Assembly (NCBI GenBank): GCA_038148755.1
Contig: JAYQWA010000005.1
Coordinates: 1 to 64,000 of the forward strand
Direction of reading: 5' to 3'
Length of the DNA: 64,000 nucleotides
From: UBA5109 sp038148755
GTDB taxonomy: Bacteria > Pseudomonadota > Gammaproteobacteria > Pseudomonadales > Pseudohongiellaceae
Below the pieces are notes generated by a model, which did not search any database, had not been told where the DNA came from, and saw only the letters and a list, made by a program, of their open reading frames with translations. The translations under genes and the position numbers were made by a program. Positions 27,419 through 36,545 of the stretch are shown here, in pieces; the stretch's first letter is position 1; every line of letters starts with the position of its first letter.

Positions 27419-27460
27419 TTAATTTATGGTTGGCTGCGTGAATTTAACTCAGGAAAAATA

Positions 27461-28714
27461 ATGAATACAGGACAATCAAATTCCGAGCGACCATTAGAAG
27501 GTTTGAAGGTCGTTGATCTTACTCGTGCTTTAGCTGGGCCATATGCCACCTTGCTGCTAGCCGGATTAGGTGCCGAGGTGATTAAAATTGAAGATCGCCG
27601 GGGAGGTGATTTAGCGCGGGAAAACAGCCCTTATATTGGTCGAGACGGAGTAGGTGTTGAGCAAAAATATGAAGATGATGTGTCGGTTTCACATTTGACT
27701 CGTTCTCGCGGCAAACATGGCATCTCACTGGATTTGAAGCAGCCAGAAGCGAAACAGATATTTCTGGACCTGGTAAAAACAGCCGATATCGTGGTCGAAA
27801 ATTTTACCAGTGGGACTGCTGACAGATTGGGCGTTGGTTACGAAGCATCGAAAAAAGAGAACCCAGGCATTATTTATTGTTCTCTAAGTGGATTTGGTGC
27901 GACTTCAGCTAAGGGCGACAAGGCAATGGATATTATTATTCAAGCCCTGTCTGGCGCAATGTATACCAGTGGCGCTGCCAATGACCCTCCCGTTCGAATT
28001 GGTATTCCTATTGCAGACATGTTGGCCCCGGTGTTCGCTGTAGTCGGCATATTATCGGCACTGGAGCAGCGTCATCGAACCGGTAAAGGACAGCAAGTTG
28101 ATGTGTCGATGTTAGGGGCATTAACTTCCTTTGTATCCATTGAAAACTGGGCAGCCATGGAAGCTGCAGGTATGGAAACACGTACCGGTTTAACCGTGCA
28201 ACGTTTATCTCCATTTGGCGTTTTTGAATGTTCGGATGGCTATGTAGCCTTGGTTGCTGTGCATGAAAAGCTCGCAAAAGGTCTGTTCAACGCGATGGAA
28301 CGCCCGGAACTAATCGACGATCCTCGCTTTGCAACGCGCGATGTTCGAGTGGCCAATGCTGCAGTACTGGAAACAATGATTACCAACTGGTCAAAAACAA
28401 TGAAGACTCAAACAGTGGTCGATAAATTAGAGGCGGAGGGGGTGCCTGTTGCCCCGGTACGCCACCCCGAAGAAGCGATGCGTGACCCACGTGTCACATC
28501 ACGGAATGAGACTGCGCCAGTTGCACATCCCGCTTACGAGCCAAAGGTGGATATGCATACTGCAGGAATACCAATAAGCTTTTCGGAAGCAAGCACGGGT
28601 TTTGATGATGTCCTGCCTATCCTGGTTGGTGAGCACAACGATTATATATTGCGTGAAAAACTGGGCTACTCAGAGGAAAAAATAGCCAATCTTAGGCGTA
28701 AAGGGATTATTTAA
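27461..28714 (+). CDS. Class III (CaiB/BaiF) CoA transferase
   Basis: This cytoplasmic enzyme of 417 residues moves CoA between carboxylic acids. Family motifs are present: VVDLTRALAGPYATLLLAGLG, A-E-V-I-K-I-E, R-G-K-H-G-I-S-L-D-L-K, V-V-E-N-F, and the catalytic Asp in K-A-M-D-I-I-I-Q-A-L-S-G-A-M. Length is normal. Its stop codon overlaps the start of the HgdB-like gene by one base (TAATG), so the two proteins are translationally coupled and probably act in sequence. The acid and CoA donor are unknown. Confidence 0.92.
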   Translation: MNTGQSNSERPLEGLKVVDLTRALAGPYATLLLAGLGAEVIKIEDRRGGDLARENSPYIGRDGVGVEQKYEDDVSVSHLTRSRGKHGISLDLKQPEAKQIFLDLVKTADIVVENFTSGTADRLGVGYEASKKENPGIIYCSLSGFGATSAKGDKAMDIIIQALSGAMYTSGAANDPPVRIGIPIADMLAPVFAVVGILSALEQRHRTGKGQQVDVSMLGALTSFVSIENWAAMEAAGMETRTGLTVQRLSPFGVFECSDGYVALVAVHEKLAKGLFNAMERPELIDDPRFATRDVRVANAAVLETMITNWSKTMKTQTVVDKLEAEGVPVAPVRHPEEAMRDPRVTSRNETAPVAHPAYEPKVDMHTAGIPISFSEASTGFDDVLPILVGEHNDYILREKLGYSEEKIANLRRKGII

Positions 28715-31137
28715 TGCCCGGTCCTGCAAGCCAGAAACTTATCGATGCTGTAAAAGACCCATCATTGTATGCTGCGGAATTACGCCAGCAAGGACACAAG
28801 ACAATTCGTGTTTTGGGTTCAGATGCCCCATATGAATTACTTCGAGCACTGGGTTTAACCCCCGTGCGAATGGCGCCAGATTTAGAGTTGCAAACACCTG
28901 GTGCCGATGAATTAATTGGGACGGAAAAGATGGGCCAACGTGGTCGTTCGCTCTTGCAACAAATAATTTCTGATCAAACTCATACGCCGCTTTTGATTAC
29001 CCATGCTGACAATGAACTGCCGCAGATATTTTCTTCTCTGCGGGAATTGTTGCGCACCGGTGAAATTGAACCGCGGCCTGTGTATTTTTTAGATTTTTTG
29101 CACTTGGCTAAAAAATCATCTCAGACCTATAACAAGATTCGTCTTCAGCAGCTAGTTCAAGAACTTGAATCCTTATCGAGACAAAAACTGACCGACAGTA
29201 GTTGGCAGAAAGCCTGCACTGACCTTAAAACAAACCTGACAATTTTAAAAGCCGCAAAGGCTTTGCGAGATGGACAGGCACCACTGGTTTCAGGTGCAGA
29301 GTTTTATGTCATGAACGCAGCATCACAAATACTGCCAACAGAGCAACTAGCACCCTTATTGAGTCAGGCTATTGAAGAGTATAAAGCACAGAAGGCCATA
29401 AAAGCGAAACGGCTGATAACGACAGGGGCGCCACAATTTTCGAATAGCGTTTATCGGGAACTGGCAAAAGCCGGTTATCAGATCGTAGGGGATATTCATG
29501 ATTTTGGTGACCCGCTTCTGCACACAGAAGGGATTGGTAATGACTGGTTGGAATACTTGTCTAATCCGGTGTTAAGACGACCCCGTAAATTTATACGTGC
29601 TTCTGATCAAGCTCGTCAACTCAGTGAACTGGTCAGGCAAACCAAAGCAGACGCTGTCTTGTACTTGGTGACAAAAGGAGACGAAGCATCTCAGTGGGAT
29701 GCACAATTTATTCAAAAAGAATTGATTGCGGAGGGTATTGCCTGTGGTATCTGGTACAGGGGTGAGCAACTTGCCGATGCAGAAAATTTATTTGCTGAAC
29801 CCAGGATGGCAATAACCAGTAACAGGTCAAGCAAGAATATTAAGCAAAATAAAGCTGTAAAAAAAACTGCGTCAAGCACGGTGCAGAGTAAAAAAACACT
29901 CAAGTCAGTAGCTGATTTTGGTTCCTATCAACGTGACTGGTTTCAGAAAGTAAGGCAGCAGGTAAATGATGGTGTTCCCTTTGCTGTGGTCGGTGCCAAC
30001 GCCCCGCAAGAAACATTACGGGCAATTGGATTGCCCTTTGTTGTTACACAATGGTGGGCCTCCATTACTGCCGCAAAGCAACAGTCAAAACGTTATCTGG
30101 GCTTGTTAAAAGAACATGGTTACCCAACTGAGGTTGAGCCATACAGTGCACAGGGCTTAGCAGCATTTTTTGATAAGGATGCTTCATTAGCTCCCTGGGG
30201 TGGCTTGCCGAAGCCTGATTTTTTGGAAGCCGTTCTCTCGACTGATTCCACCTCACGAATTTATGATCACTGGGCACGTGAAACCAAGGCGGAGCTAATT
30301 CAGTTTGAGAGTACAGTTGACCCAAGGTTGGATATTTCTGTGCGATGGTGGGACAGCTTAGCTGATAACTGGGATACAGATATTGAGGCTTGTCGTTTAG
30401 ATTTACTGGTTAATGAAATAAATGATGCGATTCAAGGGATTGAAAAAATTACAGGACTGAATTTTGATGAGAATGCCTTTCTCGATATCATGCATCTTGT
30501 CAATGAGCAGGAAAATTACTATCGCCTCACGCGAAACTTGATCGCTCATTCTTACCCGGCACCAGTCAGTATTGTTGATACCATGCCAGCCACAATGGTG
30601 CCCCAATGGCATCGTGGGACAAGCTGGGCCCGAGATGCAGCCAGGCAATTTTACGAAGAAGTTAAAGCCAAGTCTGAAGCCGGTGAAGGCGTATGTTCGA
30701 ATGAACGGTTAAGGTTGATGTGGGTTGGCCGTGGTATGTGGAGTAACATGAATTTTTATCAGCGTTGGCAGGAAAGCCATGGAGCTGTATTTGTATGGTC
30801 TATGTATTTGGGATTAGCAGCAGACGGTTATATCCGCAATTTTGACAATAACCGTGACCCAATACGAGCGCTGGCTGCCCGTTTTATCACCATGGGTGAT
30901 GAATTACGGATGCCAACCTGGGCCGGAGCCTGGCATGTAAAAGAGGCCGAGACTCATGGAGTTAACGGAGCTATTGCCTTGTCTGATGCCGACCCCTTTG
31001 TATTGAGAGCCTTAAAACGGGCAGGGGTGCCAGTATTGTCACTTGCACTGGATAATTTTAACCAATCTGATCAGGACCGTACTGATAGCGATCGCCAGAT
31101 AACTGAGTTTCTTGATTGCCTAAATGATGCTGAGTAG
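28714..31137 (+). CDS. Fused two-domain 2-hydroxyacyl-CoA dehydratase/benzoyl-CoA reductase (HgdB/BcrC)-like protein lacking Fe-S cysteines
   Basis: This protein of 807 residues carries two HgdB/BcrC-like halves (about residues 1-362 and 403-807) joined by a Lys/Ser-rich linker. The first half shows V-Y-F-L-D-F-L-H, the long helical L-V-Q-E-L-E-S region and P-L-V-S-G-A-E-F. The second ends G-V-P-V-L-S-L-A-L-D and R-Q-I-T-E-F-L-D. Classic members have three cysteines per subunit for a 4Fe-4S cluster. Here the only cysteines are C168, C344, C560, C661 and C802, none in the expected motifs, and no activator ATPase gene is nearby. It may act on CoA thioesters without a radical Fe-S mechanism, or only bind them. 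It overlaps the CoA transferase gene by one base. Confidence 0.75.
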   Translation: MPGPASQKLIDAVKDPSLYAAELRQQGHKTIRVLGSDAPYELLRALGLTPVRMAPDLELQTPGADELIGTEKMGQRGRSLLQQIISDQTHTPLLITHADNELPQIFSSLRELLRTGEIEPRPVYFLDFLHLAKKSSQTYNKIRLQQLVQELESLSRQKLTDSSWQKACTDLKTNLTILKAAKALRDGQAPLVSGAEFYVMNAASQILPTEQLAPLLSQAIEEYKAQKAIKAKRLITTGAPQFSNSVYRELAKAGYQIVGDIHDFGDPLLHTEGIGNDWLEYLSNPVLRRPRKFIRASDQARQLSELVRQTKADAVLYLVTKGDEASQWDAQFIQKELIAEGIACGIWYRGEQLADAENLFAEPRMAITSNRSSKNIKQNKAVKKTASSTVQSKKTLKSVADFGSYQRDWFQKVRQQVNDGVPFAVVGANAPQETLRAIGLPFVVTQWWASITAAKQQSKRYLGLLKEHGYPTEVEPYSAQGLAAFFDKDASLAPWGGLPKPDFLEAVLSTDSTSRIYDHWARETKAELIQFESTVDPRLDISVRWWDSLADNWDTDIEACRLDLLVNEINDAIQGIEKITGLNFDENAFLDIMHLVNEQENYYRLTRNLIAHSYPAPVSIVDTMPATMVPQWHRGTSWARDAARQFYEEVKAKSEAGEGVCSNERLRLMWVGRGMWSNMNFYQRWQESHGAVFVWSMYLGLAADGYIRNFDNNRDPIRALAARFITMGDELRMPTWAGAWHVKEAETHGVNGAIALSDADPFVLRALKRAGVPVLSLALDNFNQSDQDRTDSDRQITEFLDCLNDAE

Positions 31138-31362
31138 TTGCCACTATATTTTCTCAAGACATAACGTAAATATTTTGCTGGAGACTATAATCTAGAACAT
31201 TAAAAACCGCGAAAGTGGCTTGTTTTGTAGGGTTAATACATAGAATTTATGCAGCAGCGTGTTAAGCAAGACTATAAAGCAGTTTTCAATAATGCTATGG
31301 GATTGATTAATTTGTTTTCGTAGCAAGTTATAAATCAGATTTGATAAAGGGCTTCCATTTCT

Positions 31363-32082
31363 ATGCAGCAACAAGAACGACAGCATATCGTTTTTCTTTG
31401 CGGTTTATTGTGTGACGAAACGGTATGGCAAAGCGTTGCCAGTCAATTACAGGATGATTTTGATTGCAGCATATGTTCATTTGCTGGCTTCACTAGCCTT
31501 GTTGATATGGCCAGGTCTGTCAATGCTGAGGCACCAACTAATTTTATTCTTGTGGGGCATTCAATGGGGGGACGTGTAGCTCTGGAGATTTATCGGGAAT
31601 GTCCTGAAAGAATAAACATGCTGGGCCTGTTTAATACGGGTGTGCATCTTCCCAAAGAAGGAGAAGCTGCAGGACGACAAAAGTTACTGGATATTGCAGA
31701 TAAAAAAGGGATGGCTGCTGTGGCTGAAGCCTGGTTGCCACCAATGATGGCTCAGCGTTCATTACAAAATCAGGAATTAATGCATAGTTTGCGAAATATG
31801 GTGACCAGATATTCAGCTGAACAGTTTCATGCTCAGATTCATGCACTACTACAACGTCCGGAAGTAGAAAGCCTTTTATCAAAGATCAAAGCACCGACAT
31901 TACTGGTCAGTGCTGGTGAAGATAGCTGGAGCCCGGTGGAGCAGCACAAAACAATGCTTAAGAGTATTGAGGGTGCGGAGCTGGCTGTGATACAGGGAGC
32001 GGGACATATGGCGCCGATAGAGTGTCCGGAGACGGTTGCTGTCATTATTCGTGAATTTGTCGCCAGACATGCCAGCGGATGA
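31363..32082 (+). CDS. Alpha/beta hydrolase
   Basis: This cytoplasmic alpha/beta hydrolase of 239 residues has nucleophile motif G-H-S-M-G-G (about residues 65-70), a probable acid in SAGEDSWSP and His in GAGHMAPIE, so the triad is complete. It resembles the broad esterase/thioesterase/meta-cleavage hydrolase group; the exact substrate cannot be read. It follows the HgdB-like gene on the same strand after 225 bases with no gene, so it may belong to the same pathway, for example as a thioesterase, but may have its own promoter. Confidence 0.85.
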   Translation: MQQQERQHIVFLCGLLCDETVWQSVASQLQDDFDCSICSFAGFTSLVDMARSVNAEAPTNFILVGHSMGGRVALEIYRECPERINMLGLFNTGVHLPKEGEAAGRQKLLDIADKKGMAAVAEAWLPPMMAQRSLQNQELMHSLRNMVTRYSAEQFHAQIHALLQRPEVESLLSKIKAPTLLVSAGEDSWSPVEQHKTMLKSIEGAELAVIQGAGHMAPIECPETVAVIIREFVARHASG

Positions 32083-32216
32083 TCTGAATACATACATATT
32101 CAGCAACGCTTGTTCTTGCAGAGAATACAAATCAACAGCCTCGCTTTGTCGCTTGAATTCTCAACTATGAGCAGGTAACTTCAATGATCTGACTTTTACA
32201 TTATGAGTATTTAGCC

Positions 32217-32882
32217 ATGAAAAAACTAATAATAACTGCACTGATATTTTCCCTGGCAGCGCCAGTGACACTTAATGCACAGATGCCAGAGGACTTGCCT
32301 CCGGATATAGATCATGAATCCTATTCACGTTTACCTATCATCTATAAAGACTCTTTTAGTGAAGAAGAGCAGCGCATGTTTGAAACGATCAATGGGCCTG
32401 ATACAAACAGACCAAGGCTCGGGCCGCCAAACAGCTCAATGTATAGTATTGCACCGGCTGAGCCTTTTGATGTTTTAAACCAGCGTTTACGCAGGACCAT
32501 ACTTGGCCGACAGTTTTTTGAAATCAGCACTTTGGTGCCGGCGCGTGAATTCAACCAGCAGTATGAGTGGACAGCACATGAGCTGGGAGCACGTGAAGCG
32601 GGTGTCGATCAGCGAATAATTGATGCCATAAAATATAACCGCTCAACAGAAGGGCTGCCGGAAAGAGAAGCGACAGTCATAGAGTTCGGGAGAGCCATGC
32701 TGCGCGGTGATCATCAGGTGCCATCAGAATTATTTGCCAAAATGGTGGATCTGTTTGGGCGCCAGGGGACTATTGAAATCACCATGATCATGGGGGATTA
32801 TACGATGACCGCCATGTTGCTTAATGCGGTTGACCAGCATGTGCCACCAGAGCGCGGTGAACCCTTGTTACCGATGCCTTAG
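32217..32882 (+). CDS. Exported carboxymuconolactone decarboxylase/AhpD-like protein
   Basis: This protein of 221 residues has a signal peptide (cleavage near LNAQMP, about residue 22). The AhpD/CMD fold is seen from F-E-I-S-T-L-V-P-A-R-E-F to the C-terminus, with Y-E-W-T-A-H-E-L-G-A, then V-D-Q-R-I-I-D-A-I-K. The C-x-x-C pair of AhpD-type reductases is absent, so peroxidase activity is unlikely, and a lyase or binding role is possible. An exported CMD protein is unusual but not unique. It precedes the broken sulfatase gene by 30 bases. Confidence 0.8.
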   Translation: MKKLIITALIFSLAAPVTLNAQMPEDLPPDIDHESYSRLPIIYKDSFSEEEQRMFETINGPDTNRPRLGPPNSSMYSIAPAEPFDVLNQRLRRTILGRQFFEISTLVPAREFNQQYEWTAHELGAREAGVDQRIIDAIKYNRSTEGLPEREATVIEFGRAMLRGDHQVPSELFAKMVDLFGRQGTIEITMIMGDYTMTAMLLNAVDQHVPPERGEPLLPMP

Positions 32883-32912
32883 GTTAAGACAGGCAAACCA
32901 AAGGCCGCATTT

Positions 32913-34469
32913 ATGATGATAAGAATAAAACTGCTTAGTCTGGGGTTATTGCTGATTCTGCTATGTGGTTGTGGCAGGGAACAGGATAAAGGGCCTGTAT
33001 CTGACCCTGCTGCGTCGTTCATGGCGCTGAACGACCCAGAATCTGACAGCGCTAATACGCCACCAAATATTCTACTGATCATTGCGGATGACCTTGGCGT
33101 CGAGCAACTGGCATCCTTTGGCATCGGCGCGCAACCTGCTGTTACTCCCAATCTTGATCAGTTAGCCAGTCAAGGTATGAGCTTTCTAAATGTCTGGTCG
33201 CAACCCATTTGTTCACCAACACGTGCAACCTTGCTGACAGGCCGTTATGGTTTCCGCACAGGTGTGGGGACGGCTACACCCGGCAAGGTTCATGGAGACT
33301 ATCCTGAGCTTGCCAGAGCAGAGAATGGCGGGCCTGATTTGTCGGGTTTTGACAATCTTGCCGATAAACCCTTAGAGGTCTATGAAAATCTTGGCCCGGT
33401 GTTCCGGGTTTTCAACACTTATTTTGCCAATGATGATGACCCTGCAGACGGCCCATTCCCCAGTGGATATGGACTGCCCATAAATGAATATACATTACCT
33501 GAAATATTACGAAGCTCGGCTGCGAACTATAGTACCGGTGTAATAGGCAAGTGGCATCTTGGTGACAATCGAAATGGCTGGTTACAACACCCTGGCAATG
33601 CTGGCTTTGATTATTTTTCTGTCAATATGCTTAATCAACCGGAGTCATTTTACGCCTGGTATGAGAATGTAAACGGTGAGCTAGAGCAGCGCACTGGCTA
33701 CACACCGGAACAGAAAGTTGATGATGCGATAGACTGGCTTGATGAGCAAAAATAGGACGATAAACCCTGGCTACTCTGGCTGGCCTTTAATCTGCCGCAT
33801 TATCCTCATCACATTCCGGAAGTGGCAGGGCTTGAAACAGACGGGCTTGATCCAACTGATCATCGAAGCGCTCTGGATGTCATGACGTCCAGAATGGATC
33901 AGGAAATAGGGCGTTTGCTGGATGCGATCGGGGCAGAAGAACTAGAAAATACCATAGTGCTTTTAGTAGGTGATAATGGGACGACAGGCGAGGCGAATGA
34001 TCCGCCTTTCCACCCGGAGCGCGGCAAGTTTACTCTGTATGAAGGCGGTATCCGTGTGCCGTTAATTATTTCGGGCCCCGGAATTCCTGCGGGTGCACAA
34101 TCTACCGCTCTGGTGAATACAACGGATATTTTTGCAACCCTGGTAGAACTGTCTGGCAATGAGCTGCATGAGGAGCTGGTGCATGATTCTGTTTCACTTG
34201 CTCCCTATTTTGACAATCCATCTGCAGCTTCAATCAGGGACTTTATGTTTGCGGACGCTTTTTATGCAGGCAGCGGTATTGAAGAAGGCGCCTTTACTGT
34301 TCGTGATGACAGGTTTAAATTGATCCGCTGGCATGATCACCAGGAGCTATATGATCTTGAAAATGATCCTTATGAGAATGCTAACCTGCTAGAGGATGGT
34401 GAGTCCGAGGATGAGCGTATCACCATCGGGATCCTGGAAAGGCTGGTGATGCAAATACGATCTATTTAA
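32913..34469 (+). pseudogene. Sulfatase lipoprotein gene interrupted by an in-frame amber codon
   Basis: The reading frame 32913-34469 is a type I sulfatase broken only by a TAG at 33753-33755 (codon 281). The N-terminal part has a lipoprotein signal (LLLILLCGC), metal-binding Asp residues in L-L-I-I-A-D-D-L-G, and the formylglycine site C100-S-P-T-R. After the TAG the frame continues in phase with DDKPWLLWLAFNLPHYPHH, then LLVGDNGTTGE (metal ligands) and the normal C-terminal Y-D-L-E-N-D-P-Y-E-N. Full readthrough would give about 518 residues, a normal length. A fresh nonsense mutation or sequence error is more likely than programmed readthrough. As it stands the product would be 280 residues and inactive; a restart at 33822 would lack the active site. 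Confidence 0.85.
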
Positions 34470-34558
34470 TTCTAAAAAGTATATTTATATCATATAGTTA
34501 TATTAATTAACTAAAGTTAATTATATATTTAAAAAATAAAATATTGAGATATACAAAT

Positions 34559-34587
34559 AAAAAAGGCGGCTCTTAGCCGCCTTTTTT
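34559..34587. terminator. Bidirectional terminator between convergent sulfatase genes
   Basis: The hairpin GGCGGC (34565-34570), loop TCTTA, GCCGCC (34576-34581) is flanked by A-run and T-run on both sides, so it can stop transcription from both directions. It lies between the amber-interrupted sulfatase and the minus-strand sulfatase, after an AT-rich stretch at 34470-34558. Confidence 0.9.
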
Positions 34588-34602
34588 ATTTGTATGGAAA
34601 AC

Positions 34603-36084
34603 CTAATTGTTGTTGATTTGTTGCAACTCATCTATTCCACCCACTGGAGTCATGTGGGTTTCAGCTGGCGGTATCCTGCTAGCAAGTCGTGCTTTGATGG
34701 CAGTATAAGCGGGATCATTAGCAAGGTTAATGTATTCAAGGGGATCTACTTCATTATTGTATAACTCTTCTTCACCATTTGAATAAACAATATAACGATA
34801 ATTATCATCTCTTACGCTGAAGTTGCCATAATCACCATATGTAGTAATGGCGACATCATCCCAAGCCATATCCGGGTTTTCCAATAAAGGAACCAGGCTG
34901 TTTCCATCAACCCAATCAGGGCGCTCCAGGCCAGTTAATTCCATTAAAGTCGCATAAATGCTTTGGGTAGATACGACTTCATCAGTGCGCGAGCCTGGTG
35001 TAGTAATGCCAGGAGCTACGATAATAAACGGTACTCTTGTTGTTTCATCCCATAGGGTCATTTTGCCCCAGCTGTCTTTTTCTCCCAGATGGAAACCATG
35101 GTCGGCCCATAAAACAATGATTGTGTTATCAGCCTGACCACTCTCATCCAAAGCATCTATTATTTTTCCTATCATGGCGTCGGAGAAACTGACGCTGGCC
35201 AGATAGCCCTGCACGGCTTCCTGCCATTTACGTGGGCCGCGTTCCTTAATCCAGTCCATTGTTGATTCATTTAGGTCAGGTTCTGCGCCAGCTAAATCGG
35301 CATACACAGCAGGCACGTCATCCAGATCATTTTCAAGATAATCAGGAAGTATGATGTCTTCAACAGGGTACATATCAAAATACTCTTTGGGTGCATACCA
35401 GGGCAGGTGTGGCCGAAAAATGCCGGTAGAAATGAAACGAGGGCTGGTTCGAGCTGCCAGGAGCTGTTGGCTGATCCAGGTTGCTATTTGGCCATCAGCC
35501 ATTGCCTCAGGGGTTGTGATGGTTGGACCAAAATCAAAATGACCAGTGGAAATCCCCCCTCCGGCAGCACCTTGTTGATTGGGGTTTACAGGAGGAAAAA
35601 TTTCATCAGGCATTTGCCGATCAAGCGAAGGGAAGTAGGCATCCCAGGCATTGACATCCTGCTGGCCGCCAAAAGCACTGACGGCATAAGTATGGGAATG
35701 AAACAACTTGCCGCCACCCAAGGTTAAATAATCATTCTCTCTGAAATAACGAGGCAGGGATATTTTATCATCAAAGGTTGGATTAGTTCGCCAGTCGCCC
35801 AACTGAGTGTATACACCACTGCTAAAGGGGCTCATGCCAAATAAAATAGCTGTTCTTGCTGGCAGGCAAGCCGCCGCCGGTGTATGGGCATTGGTAAAAA
35901 GCATGCCACGTTCAGCTAGCGCATCAATATTAGGTGTTTTGGCTTGAGGATGACCACCAAGCACGCCTACCCAGTCATTGAGGTCATCAATTGCTATAAA
36001 GAGAACATCAGGCCTGTCCTGAGCGTAAGCAGGCATCAGGTGTAATGCTGACAGGCAGATAAATAAAACAGATTTTTTAAACAT
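34603..36084 (-). CDS. Exported sulfatase, iduronate-2-sulfatase-like
   Basis: From the ATG at 36084 the protein has 493 residues; the upstream in-frame extension has no signal peptide and is rejected. A Sec signal (KKSVLFICLSALHLMPAYA) is followed by I-A-I-D-D-L-N-D-W-V-G, T-P-N-I-D-A-L-A and the formylglycine site C73-L-P-A-R77. WADHGFHLGEKDSWGKMTLW holds further metal and substrate residues. The layout matches the iduronate-2-sulfatase/choline-sulfatase branch of type I sulfatases. It needs a formylglycine-generating enzyme, which is not in the window. It should remove sulfate from a carbohydrate or small molecule outside the cytoplasm. Confidence 0.9.
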   Translation of the reverse strand: MFKKSVLFICLSALHLMPAYAQDRPDVLFIAIDDLNDWVGVLGGHPQAKTPNIDALAERGMLFTNAHTPAAACLPARTAILFGMSPFSSGVYTQLGDWRTNPTFDDKISLPRYFRENDYLTLGGGKLFHSHTYAVSAFGGQQDVNAWDAYFPSLDRQMPDEIFPPVNPNQQGAAGGGISTGHFDFGPTITTPEAMADGQIATWISQQLLAARTSPRFISTGIFRPHLPWYAPKEYFDMYPVEDIILPDYLENDLDDVPAVYADLAGAEPDLNESTMDWIKERGPRKWQEAVQGYLASVSFSDAMIGKIIDALDESGQADNTIIVLWADHGFHLGEKDSWGKMTLWDETTRVPFIIVAPGITTPGSRTDEVVSTQSIYATLMELTGLERPDWVDGNSLVPLLENPDMAWDDVAITTYGDYGNFSVRDDNYRYIVYSNGEEELYNNEVDPLEYINLANDPAYTAIKARLASRIPPAETHMTPVGGIDELQQINNN

Positions 36085-36545
36085 AAGATGTTGCCCAACT
36101 TTTTTTTGGTTTATCGTTTTTGGAGAATTGACTGTTATATACCAAGTGCGGTCAAAACGTAAACTTATATATGCTGACCTGCTTAAAATTTCCTTGGTGT
36201 ATTTTGAGCTCAATTTCAGACAGGATTGTAACTAAAATTTTGCTGACAATCATGATCATGCCTGATCACTTATATTAATTTTGTGTTTAAAATTTGGTCA
36301 TTTAAGGCTTTTCATAGCTTTGCTAAAAAGTATTGTTAAATTTAAAAATAAAAGTAAATTAATAAGTTATGACGCTTTCCTATAATTATTATGATATTAA
36401 ATAAATGAATAATTGAAGAAAATAAATGTGCAAAAAATGTGTGCAAATGCTAGAAAAGCAGTATTGATACAAGTATAGTTCTCACGTAACCATAAAAGAT
36501 AATGGTAAATAGTCAAAGAAAATTAAAAATCCAGTAGGGGGAGAA
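36085..36545. other. AT-rich intergenic region before the TonB receptor gene
   Basis: This very AT-rich gap of 461 bases lies between divergent genes and holds the promoters of both the sulfatase and the TonB-dependent receptor. Two overlapping TGATCATG/TGATCA half-repeats lie around 36250-36268, which could bind a regulator. The strong ribosome binding site AGGGGGAG lies directly before the receptor ATG. No open frame in it looks coding. Confidence 0.5.

Noticed and set aside
33753..33755. Pyrrolysine insertion at the sulfatase amber codon
   Set aside because: Pyrrolysine is confined mainly to methylamine-using archaea and a few anaerobic bacteria. No pyl gene is visible here and the position is not a known sulfatase site; mutation or error is simpler.
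33822..34469. The second half of the broken sulfatase as an independent gene
   Set aside because: The frame is continuous with the upstream half apart from the TAG, begins in the middle of the sulfatase domain and has no signal peptide or active-site cysteine, so it is treated as part of one interrupted gene.
36085..36213. N-terminal extension of the minus-strand sulfatase
   Set aside because: The added 43 residues precede a good signal peptide and are basic and promoter-like in composition; the ATG at 36084 is preferred.
36085..36545. Very AT-rich stretch as possible foreign or phage DNA
   Set aside because: No integrase, phage gene, repeat boundary or tRNA edge accompanies it. AT-rich divergent promoter regions are normal before TonB receptor genes.
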